DNA from: Elusimicrobia bacterium GWF2_62_30
Lineage (GTDB): Bacteria; Elusimicrobiota; Elusimicrobia; Elusimicrobiales; UBA9959
Assembly: GCA_001799995.1 (NCBI GenBank)
Contig: MGUK01000084.1
Location: forward strand, 1-64,000
Direction of reading: 5' to 3'
DNA: 64,000 nt
The notes beneath the pieces were generated by a model. It did not search any database and had not been told where the DNA came from. It saw nothing but the letters and a program-made list of their open reading frames with translations. Positions 1 through 7,910 of the stretch are shown here, in pieces. Each line of letters starts with the position of its first letter. Positions within the stretch are counted from its first letter, which is position 1. Position numbers and translations under genes: made by a program.

Positions 1-32
1 AAAATAAACGTTAAATGCTGTCTTTTCATGGC

Positions 33-62
33 TTACCTCCTCACTCTGGCATATATTATAAT
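33..62 (+). promoter_or_regulatory. Probable promoter of the osmC-like/msrA pair
   Basis: A perfect TATAAT lies at 57-62, with a weak -35 candidate TTACCT at 33-38 (18-bp spacer). The start codon at 90 follows with a GGGAGGA ribosome-binding site. Only the -10 is convincing. Confidence 0.35.
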
Positions 63-89
63 AAATCCAGACTGACGGGAGGACGCTAT

Positions 90-491
90 ATGGCCGTAAA
101 GATCTCTGCTTCCTATATCGGGGACGACAAGGTGGAGCTGGTGCACGGGCCCAGCGGCAGTAAGATAGTCACGGACCTGCCCGAGGATAACGGCGGGCGG
201 GGGCGGCTGTTCTCGCCCACGGACCTGGCCGCCGCGTCGGTGGCTTCCTGCGTGCTTTCCATAATGTCGAAGCTGGCCGCGCGGGAGGGGATAAAGTTCG
301 AGGGGGCGTCCTTCGAGATAGAGAAGCATATGCAGCAGGACCCGCGCAGGATAGCCAGATTTACAGGCGTCATCAAACTGCCCCCGGGCATTACCGATGT
401 GCAGCGCGAAAAACTGCGGGCCTGCATCAAGGCCTGCCCGGTCACGCGCAGCCTGCACCCGGAGATAAAGATGGAGATCTCCGCGCAATGA
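90..491 (+). CDS. OsmC/Ohr family protein
   Basis: A 133-residue protein of the OsmC fold, a family of thiol-dependent peroxidases acting on organic hydroperoxides and related thiol chemistry in the cytoplasm. The family pattern is visible: a Cys in the central helix (ASCVLSIMSK, about residue 54) and a second in the C-terminal CPVTRSL motif (Cys116, with another Cys at 112). The frame is open further upstream, but the ATG at 90 has a strong GGGAGGA site 6 bases before it and gives the usual family N-terminus. The stop overlaps the start of the downstream msrA by 4 bases (ATGA), so the two are translationally coupled, which fits a shared role against oxidants. Whether it is Ohr, OsmC or the YhfA-like subgroup cannot be settled by eye. 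Confidence 0.85.
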   Translation: MAVKISASYIGDDKVELVHGPSGSKIVTDLPEDNGGRGRLFSPTDLAAASVASCVLSIMSKLAAREGIKFEGASFEIEKHMQQDPRRIARFTGVIKLPPGITDVQREKLRACIKACPVTRSLHPEIKMEISAQ

Positions 492-1048
492 AGACCGCGG
501 CATTCTTGTGCGCGCTGCTGCTGTGCGGCGGCTGCGCGGAAAAAAAGGAAATTAAAATGGCGGAGAATACCGAAACTGCTTTGCTGGCCGGCGGGTGCTT
601 CTGGGGGATGGAAGGGATCCTGGGCGAGACGCCCGGCGTGGTGGCGAGCCGCGTGGGCTATACCGGCGGGAAGACCGAGAACCCGGTGTACGAGCAGGTG
701 AAGACCGGGACTACCGGCCACGCCGAGTCCATCGAGATCGTCTTCGACCCGGCAAAACTTTCTTACGGCGCGCTGCTGGACCTGTACTTTACGATGCACG
801 ACCCCACCACGCCCAACCGCCAGGGCAACGACGTCGGCACCCAGTACCGCTCGGCGATCTTCTATTTAACTCCGGCCCAGAAGGCAGAGGCCGAAGCGGC
901 CGTGAAAAGGGCGCAGGCCTCGGGCCTGTGGCGGCGGCCCATCACCACGGAGATCTCCCCGGCCGGCAAGTTCTGGCCGGCCGAAGACTACCACCAGGAC
1001 TACCTCAAAAAACACCCCGGCGGCTACACCTGCCATTACATCAGGTAG
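488..1048 (+). CDS. msrA: Peptide-methionine (S)-S-oxide reductase MsrA, probably exported
   Basis: Reduces methionine-S-sulfoxide in proteins. The catalytic GCFWG motif is present with Cys37, followed by the family core (VGYTGG, HAESIEIVFDP, TQYRSAIFY, EDYHQDYL). The 186 residues include a hydrophobic leader ending in a Gly-Gly-Cys sequence near residue 16, so it looks like a lipoprotein or exported form that repairs envelope proteins. The lipobox is imperfect (LLCGGC). An internal ATG at 557 would give a cytosolic enzyme without the leader, but the start at 488 overlaps the stop of the upstream OsmC-like gene and is preferred. The GYTCHYIR ending lacks a fused MsrB domain. Confidence 0.93.
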   Translation: MKTAAFLCALLLCGGCAEKKEIKMAENTETALLAGGCFWGMEGILGETPGVVASRVGYTGGKTENPVYEQVKTGTTGHAESIEIVFDPAKLSYGALLDLYFTMHDPTTPNRQGNDVGTQYRSAIFYLTPAQKAEAEAAVKRAQASGLWRRPITTEISPAGKFWPAEDYHQDYLKKHPGGYTCHYIR

Positions 1049-1050
1049 GG

Positions 1051-1180
1051 CGATGAAGACCGGAGTCCCGGGACGCAAACCGCGCTCGGCACACCGTGCC
1101 TCGCTCATCCTCCGGCCTCGGCGCTATGCAAGCCTCGGCCTCCGGAAGGGTTTGCTAACCCGGCACTCCGGTCTTCATCG
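1051..1180. repeat. R1 stem element, copy 1 (130 bp)
   Basis: Bounded by a perfect 16-bp inverted repeat (1051-1066 with 1165-1180). The interior, read on the minus strand, shares its core with elements at 47.1 and 50.6 kb, including GGCTTGCATAGCGCCGAGG and AGGCACGGTGTGCC. It lies between two convergent genes. It is non-coding; open frames through it read the repeat only. Confidence 0.85.
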
Positions 1181-1192
1181 CCGGCGCGCTGT

Positions 1193-1645
1193 TTATTTGT
1201 GTTTGAGTTCGAACTGGCGGTCGGCGGCTATGCGTTTGATCTCGGCGGCGAAGGCGGGGTTGTCGGCCAGCACCTGGTCGAAATTGTCCACCAGCAGGGC
1301 GAAGACCTTGGAGTCTTCCTCGCAGGTGACGGTGGCGTTGCGGGGCTCGCGCGTTAAGAGCGCCATCTCGCCGAAGCAGTCGCCCGGGCCGAAATGCGCC
1401 AGGGTTTTTGAGAAGAGGAAGCCTTCGCGCACGGTGACCGCCAGCTTCCCCTCGCTCACCACGTAGAAGGCGTCGCCCGGGTCGCCCTGCCGGCAGATCT
1501 TGTCGCCTTTCCTGCAGTGGTAGTAATTTATGCGGTTGAGGATCTTCTCCAGCACGCCCATGTTCATATTGGCGAAGAAGCGTATCTTCTGCACCATGTG
1601 CGTGAAGCGCACCGTGTCGGCGTCCGTAAGCGGCAGTTTGTCCAT
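1193..1645 (-). CDS. Cyclic nucleotide-binding domain protein
   Basis: A 150-residue stand-alone cNMP-binding (CRP-N-type) domain. The phosphate-binding cassette is recognisable: GDCFGEMALLTREPRNATV at about residues 89-107, preceded by the beta-roll segments RQGDPGDAFYVVSEG. No helix-turn-helix or other effector domain follows, so it probably senses a cyclic nucleotide or acts as a regulatory subunit rather than binding DNA. It is the last gene of a minus-strand set (membrane protein, methyltransferase, this gene), with 38 bases separating it from the methyltransferase. Ligand identity is not visible. Confidence 0.85.
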   Translation of the reverse strand: MDKLPLTDADTVRFTHMVQKIRFFANMNMGVLEKILNRINYYHCRKGDKICRQGDPGDAFYVVSEGKLAVTVREGFLFSKTLAHFGPGDCFGEMALLTREPRNATVTCEEDSKVFALLVDNFDQVLADNPAFAAEIKRIAADRQFELKHK

Positions 1646-1683
1646 TTCTTAACCCCGTTAGATTCTACAAAAAAACACCGGCG

Positions 1684-2331
1684 TTACGGCTGCGCCAGGC
1701 TCGCGTCGAAAGGCAGGCCGTGGTCGAGCTCGCGGGAATTCTTTGCCCGGCGGTAAACGCTGATGTGGACGCCCATCCACATGTGGGGCATGCCGCGGCT
1801 TTTCAGGCGCTCGCATAAAACGCCGGTGGCCGGGCGGTCGTAGGCGAAGCCCGCCCCGCGCAGTTTCGCCACCCAATAGCGGCGCGGCCTTTCATTTACG
1901 TGATGATGCCCGCCCTGGTTGGGAGGGGCGGCCGAAAGCAGGAGCCTGTCGGAGAAAGAGGTTATGTTCTTAAGGAACTGCGGCAGCAGCTCTTCGGGGA
2001 TATGCTCGGCCACTTCCAGGCACAGCGCCAGGTCGAACTTTCCCCAGACGTTCTCGAACGGCTCGGTCAGGTCACGGACCTGCACCTGCACAGGGAAGCT
2101 ATGTTCCGCGGGCGGCTTAACCCCGTCCAGCGAAAGCACTTCCGCGCCCCTGGCCGAGAAAAAATGACCGTAGACGCCGCAGCCGCAGCCCAGGTCCGCC
2201 ACGCGGGCGGGCCTGAACTGCGAGAACACGGCGTCTGTCACTATTTCCGCCGAAGCGGTGTAAGCGCGGTTGGCCGGCCCCCATTCTTCGAAGAAGGGGG
2301 GGCCGTAAATGGCGGCGAGCTCTTTCATCAA
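1684..2331 (-). CDS. Class I SAM-dependent methyltransferase
   Basis: A 215-residue Rossmann-type methyltransferase. Motif I is clear (VADLGCGCGVYG, about residues 43-54), followed by an acidic beta-2 end (VLSLDG) and the post-I segment KFDLALCLEVAEHIPEE, typical of small-molecule methyltransferases. The substrate is unknown. It sits 25 bases downstream of the small membrane protein gene and upstream of the cyclic-nucleotide-binding gene on the same strand, so co-transcription is likely. Confidence 0.8.
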   Translation of the reverse strand: MMKELAAIYGPPFFEEWGPANRAYTASAEIVTDAVFSQFRPARVADLGCGCGVYGHFFSARGAEVLSLDGVKPPAEHSFPVQVQVRDLTEPFENVWGKFDLALCLEVAEHIPEELLPQFLKNITSFSDRLLLSAAPPNQGGHHHVNERPRRYWVAKLRGAGFAYDRPATGVLCERLKSRGMPHMWMGVHISVYRRAKNSRELDHGLPFDASLAQP

Positions 2332-2356
2332 AAGCTGCTCCCTGCCTTAGCAGCGG

Positions 2357-2677
2357 TTATTTCGTTTTCAGCTCTTTGCTGATGTGCTTCCAGGCGTTCT
2401 TGATCTCGGGCCGGAGACGCTTTATCTCCTCGGCGCTGACCTTCTCCACGCGCTCGTAGCGGTCGGCTATCTCGTCGACCAGGGCGTAATAGGCTTCCTG
2501 GTTGACCTCTTTCATCTTCTTCATTTTCGCCAGCACTTCGCCCTTCATCTTGAGCGTCCAGGCGGCGATCTTCTCGCGGTTGTGAACCCCGCGCTTGCCC
2601 GTAAGGAAATAAGTGGCCGCCGCGGCTACCGCGCCCAGCAATATGCCCGCGCCTATCATCTTTTTCGATTTTTCCAT
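2357..2677 (-). CDS. Small membrane-anchored coiled-coil protein (YtxH-like)
   Basis: A 106-residue protein with one N-terminal membrane segment (MIGAGILLGAVAAAATYFL) followed by a charged helical tail rich in Lys and Glu that could form a coiled coil. This resembles YtxH-type proteins in architecture only. The frame is open upstream, but the ATG at 2677 has a GGGAGG site 7 bases before it and starts just before the membrane segment. First gene of the minus operon and divergent from the esterase gene at 2757. Function unknown. Confidence 0.7.
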   Translation of the reverse strand: MEKSKKMIGAGILLGAVAAAATYFLTGKRGVHNREKIAAWTLKMKGEVLAKMKKMKEVNQEAYYALVDEIADRYERVEKVSAEEIKRLRPEIKNAWKHISKELKTK

Positions 2678-2756
2678 TGTAATGCCTCCCACTGACGTTT
2701 CCCCGAGACGATAATATACCAAATAACGGCAATAAGCTAAAATAGAACAGGTAACA

Positions 2757-3689
2757 ATGAAACTCCTTAAACCCATTCTCGCGCCGCTGCTCTGCGCGGC
2801 GCTCCTTCCCTCCGCGTTAAGGGCTCAGCCGCCCGCCGCACTGGACGCGCTTTCCCGCCTGTCCCCGGTGGTCGCTGTCCCCGCGCCGTCCTACCCGGCT
2901 TACAAGGGCGGGACCGTAAGCGGGGACGTCTCTGTGATCGCGCTGCCGTATTTCCTGGGCGGCCGGCGCGTGTGGGTGTACCTACCGCCCGGCTACCGCT
3001 CCGACGCGGCCCGCCGCTATCCCGTGCTCTACATGCACGACGCTCAGAATCTTTTCGACGCGTCGACGAGCTATTCCGGAGAATGGCGCGTGGACGAAGC
3101 CTGCGAGGAGTTGATCCGCTCCGGCAGGATACCCCCGTTTATAGTGGTGGGCGTGGAGAACGCCGGGGCCGGCCGCATAGCCGAATACACCCCCTGGGCG
3201 GACCCCAAGCACGGCGGCGGTAAAGCCGCCGCTTATCTTGAGGCGCTGGAGCGCGTGCTGAAGCCCGAGATAGACCGCCGCTACCGCACTTTGCCTGACG
3301 CTCGCAATACTTTTATGGCCGGCTCTTCCCTGGGCGGGCTGGTAAGCGCCTACGCCGGCTATTGGCGCCCGCAGGTCTGGGGCGGGGTGATAGCCATGTC
3401 GCCTTCGTACTGGTGGGCGTCCGAACGTTTCTTATCCTGGTCCTCGGCCGTCCCCAAGCCGGGACTTCGCTTCTTCTACCAGGATATGGGCACTGCGGAA
3501 GGCGGGGCCGACCCGGGCGTGGATGATTATATAGGAATGCTGCGCAAAGTAGAGTCAGCGGCGCTGGCGCAGGGTTTCAGGGAGGGCAAGGACTTCTTCT
3601 CCGTAGAAGCCGCCGGCCACAACCATTCCGAGGCTTCCTGGGCCGCCCGTTTCCCGCTGGTGCTGCAGCTGCTGTTCTCCCGCCGCTGA
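2757..3689 (+). CDS. Secreted alpha/beta-hydrolase, esterase D/IroE-like
   Basis: A 310-residue exported hydrolase of the putative-esterase superfamily that includes feruloyl esterases and enterochelin esterases. It has a signal peptide (residues 1-24, ending LRAQP), an RVWVYLPPGY strand, YPVLYMHDAQNLFD, and the nucleophile elbow GSSLGG with Ser191. The catalytic His is probably in AAGHNHSEASW near residue 290. It presumably acts in the periplasm or outside; the substrate cannot be named. It is monocistronic, with an A-rich start context (AACAATGAAAC). Confidence 0.85.
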   Translation: MKLLKPILAPLLCAALLPSALRAQPPAALDALSRLSPVVAVPAPSYPAYKGGTVSGDVSVIALPYFLGGRRVWVYLPPGYRSDAARRYPVLYMHDAQNLFDASTSYSGEWRVDEACEELIRSGRIPPFIVVGVENAGAGRIAEYTPWADPKHGGGKAAAYLEALERVLKPEIDRRYRTLPDARNTFMAGSSLGGLVSAYAGYWRPQVWGGVIAMSPSYWWASERFLSWSSAVPKPGLRFFYQDMGTAEGGADPGVDDYIGMLRKVESAALAQGFREGKDFFSVEAAGHNHSEASWAARFPLVLQLLFSRR

Positions 3690-3814
3690 CCCCTTGACCA
3701 TCATCATAGGCCTTTTGCCCGTGTAAAAGCGGGTCCTTTGCCTCTATAGCGCCCTGCGCGCATTTAATATCATTCTTATATATGCCGGGCTGTCAGCCGG
3801 CTGGAGGCAAGTTG

Positions 3815-4915
3815 ATGAAAACAAAGATATTCCTGGTTCTGGTGGCGGGCTTGGCCCCGGCCGCCTGGTGCGGCGACGCCGAGACTATGCGCGTAACGCA
3901 GCTGACCGACATAAGCGCCCGCTCCGTGATGGAACGCCCCGCGCTGCCGCAGCCCGAGCTGGTAAAGCTCGACCTGTGCGTGCTCAGCGAGATGAAGAAC
4001 AACAAGTGCTATTTCAAATGCCAGAGCGGCGCCATCCTGATAGAGCCCGCCGTCCGCCCCGACTTCAGCACCGGCGAGCCCGCCGGCCCCTGCGAACCCT
4101 ATATAACCCGCGAAATAAAGACCGCCCCGCAGAAATTCCTTAACAGCAGCCAGGTCAACGACCTGCTGAAAGACCAGAACCCCGAAGTGCGCAAAGCCGC
4201 GGTAAAGAGCGCCAAGGCGCAGATCGGCAACAGCTCCACGCAGGAGCAGGTGCTGGAGATGTTCAAGAACAAGCAGGAGCGCGCCGACATCCGCGTGGAA
4301 GCCGCCCGCACCCTTTCCTACGTGGTGGGCAATTCCCGCGTCCAGGACGCCATGCGCGACCTGCTCAAGTACGGCGGCGCCGAGCCCCGCGAGCTGCGCG
4401 TGATGACCTACAAAGCCCTCTGGGGCGCCACCAATAACTACAGCGTGCAGGACTTCCTCCTGGACGCGGTAAAATATTCCGAGAAGGACCCTGCCGCGCG
4501 CCGCGCCGCCGTCTGGGCGCTCTTCAACGTGTGCGGCAACTACACCGCGCAGGACGCGCTGGTCAGCCTTATCAAGTACGGCAATGAAGACGAAGCCACC
4601 CGCGTGGAGGCGATAAAGAGCCTCTTCGGCTCGGTGGTGAACTACAATATAAAGGACCTCTTCAAGGACCTGGCCCGCAGCGCTTCCGAGAAGAAGGCCG
4701 TGCGGCTGGCAGCTATAAAGGCCCTCGCCGGCGCCGCCAACGATTACGCCGTGCAGGACCTGCTCAAGGACATGATCCGCAGCGAGCGCGACGCGGAACT
4801 GCGCGTGGCGGCCGTGAACGCGGCCAACCCGGATATGAACGAGCTCCGCGAATACTTCCACCTGGGCTACCGCCTGGAGAACGGCGTATTCGTGAACCCG
4901 ATAGAGAAAGAGTAA
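3815..4915 (+). CDS. Secreted HEAT-repeat protein
   Basis: A 366-residue exported protein. The ATG at 3815 follows a GGAGG site and begins a clear signal peptide (MKTKIFLVLVAGLAPAAWCG). After a Cys-containing N-terminal region, roughly residues 110-340 hold six or more HEAT-like helical repeats with a 31-33-residue period; each carries a VQD/AQD/IKD-LLKD helix and an R-x-A-A-x-KAL helix. HEAT arrays are protein-binding scaffolds; the partner is unknown. A strong terminator follows at 4936. Confidence 0.8.
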   Translation: MKTKIFLVLVAGLAPAAWCGDAETMRVTQLTDISARSVMERPALPQPELVKLDLCVLSEMKNNKCYFKCQSGAILIEPAVRPDFSTGEPAGPCEPYITREIKTAPQKFLNSSQVNDLLKDQNPEVRKAAVKSAKAQIGNSSTQEQVLEMFKNKQERADIRVEAARTLSYVVGNSRVQDAMRDLLKYGGAEPRELRVMTYKALWGATNNYSVQDFLLDAVKYSEKDPAARRAAVWALFNVCGNYTAQDALVSLIKYGNEDEATRVEAIKSLFGSVVNYNIKDLFKDLARSASEKKAVRLAAIKALAGAANDYAVQDLLKDMIRSERDAELRVAAVNAANPDMNELREYFHLGYRLENGVFVNPIEKE

Positions 4916-4935
4916 GTTTTCCCTCAAAAAGCGAA

Positions 4936-4965
4936 GGGCCCCCGGCTATAAACCGGGGGCCCTTT
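4936..4965. terminator. Bidirectional intrinsic terminator
   Basis: A perfect 10-bp stem GGGCCCCCGG/CCGGGGGCCC (4936-4945, 4953-4962) with a 7-base loop, then T-rich sequence; it separates the convergent HEAT-repeat gene and the membrane-protein gene. Confidence 0.85.
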
Positions 4966-4977
4966 GTTTTGCGTCGC

Positions 4978-5589
4978 TTATATCTGTTTCCTGAAAAGGC
5001 CTTTCTGGGCGGGGTCTTCCTGAAAACCGAGGCGCTTGAGGTACTGCGCGTGCTTGTCGGAACCGCTCGACGCGGCGAAGTGGGAGAAGCCTTCGAAGGT
5101 CTGCAGGTTCTGCGGCCGGTTGAAGAGGTAGCGCGCGCTCTTGAGGTCGCGGTAGTCCTCGGCCACGTAATCCAGGTGCACGTTAATGTCCGGTTTTTCT
5201 TCGGTATAGATGAACAGCCCGACGGGCAGGAGGTTGCGCAGTATAAAGATGCAGCGCGGCTCCTTTAGTTTGGCGAGGTCGAAATCCGGGAAGAACTGCC
5301 AGATGCCGCGCGCGTGGTAGGCCAGGAAATTGGCCAGCAGCGGGTTGTCGGTGTTCACCTGCATCAGTTTGAAGACGTCCTTCTTGGACCTGAGGACGAT
5401 TATATGCCACAGGTCTATGCAGGCCACGAACAGATTTACGGTGAGCACCGGCCAGGCTTGCGTAAGGCCCGCGTACACTACGAATACCACCGCGCCGGCC
5501 AGGTTGAGCACGCGCAGCCGCAGCACATTGCTGGTAAGCAGCGACACCGCAACAAGGGCCGAAGCCAGGTATCCGATGAGTTCAGGCAT
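4978..5589 (-). CDS. Multi-pass membrane protein with YgjV/PnuC-like N-terminus
   Basis: A 203-residue protein. The first 85 residues hold three hydrophobic segments (GYLASALVAVSLLTSNVL, NLAGAVVFVVYAGL, VLTVNLFVACIDLWHIIVL) arranged as in YgjV-type inner-membrane proteins. The remainder is soluble, with a pattern near the end (AASSGSDKHAQYLKRLGF) reminiscent of the closing part of a GNAT acetyltransferase domain. That second resemblance is weak. It stands alone between a terminator and the secreted protein gene at 5697. Function unknown. Confidence 0.6.
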   Translation of the reverse strand: MPELIGYLASALVAVSLLTSNVLRLRVLNLAGAVVFVVYAGLTQAWPVLTVNLFVACIDLWHIIVLRSKKDVFKLMQVNTDNPLLANFLAYHARGIWQFFPDFDLAKLKEPRCIFILRNLLPVGLFIYTEEKPDINVHLDYVAEDYRDLKSARYLFNRPQNLQTFEGFSHFAASSGSDKHAQYLKRLGFQEDPAQKGLFRKQI

Positions 5590-5696
5590 GTGTTAATTAT
5601 AGCCTGTAGGGTTTAATGGGCGCAACCGCGCCGGTAAAACGCCGCAAGCTGCCGCTGAGACGGGGACGCAGCGGGGGGCTTAGGGCGGGCCGGGGC

Positions 5697-6773
5697 TTAT
5701 GGAGTTATATCCAGAGTCTCGCCGCCGGCGGGGGTCCAGCCGGAAGAGCGAAAGATCTCGGAGTAGCGCGCGTTGGTGTCGCGCCCGCGCTGTTCTACGC
5801 AGTGGGTCCCGGAGAAAGGCACGGCGGCGCCGCTGCCCAGCAGTATGGAAGTGGTGCTCCAGGAAGCTCCCGTCACGCGGGTCTTGGTCGGTACCACGTC
5901 GTGACCCTCGTTCCCCACGCGCTTGCCGTTCTCCAGCCTGAACTGGTCTATGGAGTTGATGCGTTTAAAAGAGCGCGTTCTTTCGAAGCCTTTTTGCGCG
6001 AAGGTCACGCTGAAATCCCTGCCCTGCGCGGAAACATACAGCCTGAACTTGCCGCCGCCTATATAGTTCAAAGCCATTTTGATCCGTTCGCCGGGGTAAA
6101 AATATATGTTGTTCTTCGCCCCGAGCGGGGGGTTATGCCAGTCCGGTTTCTCCATGCCGGTGGTGCGCCAGAACGGGCGGAAGGCCATGAGGGGCTTGAG
6201 CTTCAGCGAGGATTCCATGGCCGTGACGGCGGCGCTGCCGGAGGCCAGCTTTCCTCCATCCGGGCCGAAAAGCACGCTTTTGTCCAGGGCCAGCTGGTAA
6301 TGCCCGCCGTCGGGCGCGACCATCACCGCCGTGCGGGTGGACAGGTAGACCCTGTCCCAGCCCAGGCCGCAGTCCAGCTCGTTGCTGGGAGAACTGGCGC
6401 CGGTATAGACGCTGGGCCGGTCCAGCGGGCCGGTTTTGTAGTCGTTGCCCTCCGTATCGGTGTAGTAGCGCGCCTCGTCGAAGGCTATAAGCGGCAGCGT
6501 GCCCTCGGCCTGGATCCCGACGATGGCGGGGTCTTCATGCGTAACCAGCTTGCGGAAATAAGCGCCGCCGAAATTGTACTTTGCCGATTTGGAACAGCCG
6601 CTGGTGGCGGGTTTGGCGCCGCCGGGTTTCGAGGCTGCCGGCGCGGTTTTCCCGGTCACCGTCTTTACGGAGGAATTAAGCGAGTCCAGCCCGCTTTCCC
6701 CGGCGGCTTGCGCCTGCGCGGCTGAAAGCGGCACGGCCAGCGCGAGGCAGACCTTTATGAATCCTTTTTTCAT
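5697..6773 (-). CDS. Secreted protein of unknown function
   Basis: A 358-residue protein with a signal peptide (MKKGFIKVCLALAVPLSAAQA) and a low-complexity Ala/Lys/Pro linker to about residue 60. The mature part is rich in Gly and aromatics with predicted beta strands and four Cys, one pair (CSKSAKYNF and LDCGLGWDR) possibly forming a disulfide. No family was recognised. It is divergent from the permease gene at 6943. Confidence 0.6.
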   Translation of the reverse strand: MKKGFIKVCLALAVPLSAAQAQAAGESGLDSLNSSVKTVTGKTAPAASKPGGAKPATSGCSKSAKYNFGGAYFRKLVTHEDPAIVGIQAEGTLPLIAFDEARYYTDTEGNDYKTGPLDRPSVYTGASSPSNELDCGLGWDRVYLSTRTAVMVAPDGGHYQLALDKSVLFGPDGGKLASGSAAVTAMESSLKLKPLMAFRPFWRTTGMEKPDWHNPPLGAKNNIYFYPGERIKMALNYIGGGKFRLYVSAQGRDFSVTFAQKGFERTRSFKRINSIDQFRLENGKRVGNEGHDVVPTKTRVTGASWSTTSILLGSGAAVPFSGTHCVEQRGRDTNARYSEIFRSSGWTPAGGETLDITP

Positions 6774-6942
6774 GATCGTTCCCCCGGGTATAGTCTAGCA
6801 GACGTACTTGCCGCCGGCAAGGCCGGTCCCCGGGCCCCGTACGGAAGGCCGCGGTTGACTGGCGGTACTACGGGGTGATATCATTACATCCGGACGACCG
6901 CCGAAGCGCTGCGCGGTCAGCGGTGTTTGCCGCGGATAAAAA

Positions 6943-7845
6943 ATGAACTTTCTTTACGCTTTCACCAGGGAATTCCTGGCGCTGACCTGGATGGTGCTGC
7001 CGTATTTCCTGGGCGGGGCCGCCCTGGGCGCGGCGCTGGATGTTTTCGTCAAGCCGGAATTCGCGCTGAAACACCTGCGCGGCGGCTGGCTTTCCATGGC
7101 CAAGGCGTCCCTCCTCGGCATGGTGATGCCCGGCTGTTCCTGCGCCACCATGCCCATGGCCGAAGGCCTGCGCCGCAAAGGCGCGGACCTCGGGACGGTG
7201 GTCAGTTTCCTGCTGGCCTCGCCGCTGGTAAGCCCGCAGACGCTGGTGCTGACCTGGGCCGTGCTGGGGTGGAAGTTCGCCGCCGGCCGCGTGCTGGCCT
7301 CCTTTTGCGGGGCCATGATGATCGGCGCTATCTTCCTGTGGCTGGAGCGCCGCCGCTACGGCTTCCTGGACATTCCCGCGCCGGCGCCGGCTAAGAAATG
7401 CTGCTCCGGCTGCGGCTGCTCCGGGGGCGAGGAAGAGGAAGGCCCTAAAAAGTTCTGGCCGGTGTTCCTCGACATCCTGAAAGACCTCGGAAAATATTTC
7501 GTGCTCGGCATGGCCATAGCAACCCTGCTTACCGTCCTGCTGCCGCAGGGCGTCATCATGCGCTACATCGGCTCTTCCGGCCCGCTGGCGTATGTGGCCG
7601 CCGTGCTGCTGGGCGTGCCGCTTTATGTCTGCGAGGGGGAGGAGATCCCGCTTACGCTTTCGCTTATGAAGCTGGGCCTTGGCCCCGGCCCGGCCTTCGC
7701 CTTCCTGCTGGGCTCGGTCGGCACCTGCATTCCCACCATGATAATGTCCCAGAAGCTGATAGGACGCCGCGGCCTGCTGGTCTACGCCGCCTGGTGGCTC
7801 TGCTTCGCCTTCGCCGCCGGGCTGCTGTTCAGCCTTGTCTTCTAG
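6943..7845 (+). CDS. SO_0444/YraQ-type permease (UPF0718), putative metal efflux
   Basis: A 300-residue inner-membrane permease of the DUF318/UPF0718 family with about eight membrane segments in two halves. The family signature GCSCATMPMAEGLRRKGA is near residues 65-82, followed by SPLVSPQT; the second half carries PLYVCEGEEIPLT. Between the halves is a soluble Cys-rich linker with CCSGCGCSGG, a likely metal-binding element, then a run of Glu. Members of the SO_0444 branch have been linked to Cu/Zn export; that substrate is inferred, not shown here. A terminator follows. Confidence 0.8.
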   Translation: MNFLYAFTREFLALTWMVLPYFLGGAALGAALDVFVKPEFALKHLRGGWLSMAKASLLGMVMPGCSCATMPMAEGLRRKGADLGTVVSFLLASPLVSPQTLVLTWAVLGWKFAAGRVLASFCGAMMIGAIFLWLERRRYGFLDIPAPAPAKKCCSGCGCSGGEEEEGPKKFWPVFLDILKDLGKYFVLGMAIATLLTVLLPQGVIMRYIGSSGPLAYVAAVLLGVPLYVCEGEEIPLTLSLMKLGLGPGPAFAFLLGSVGTCIPTMIMSQKLIGRRGLLVYAAWWLCFAFAAGLLFSLVF

Positions 7846-7877
7846 CCCGTCTCAACCGGGCAACATGGATAAATTTA

Positions 7878-7900
7878 AAACGCGCCGGGTGGCGCGTTTC
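7878..7900. terminator. Intrinsic terminator
   Basis: A 9-bp stem AAACGCGCC/GGCGCGTTT (7878-7886, 7891-7899) with loop GGGT lies between the convergent permease and histidine-kinase genes and could serve both. Confidence 0.7.
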
Positions 7901-7910
7901 TGTTTCGCTA

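Noticed and set aside
3776-4927. 383-codon minus-strand frame opposite the HEAT-repeat gene
   Set aside because: Mirror of a repeat-coding gene with signal peptide and ribosome-binding site on the plus strand.
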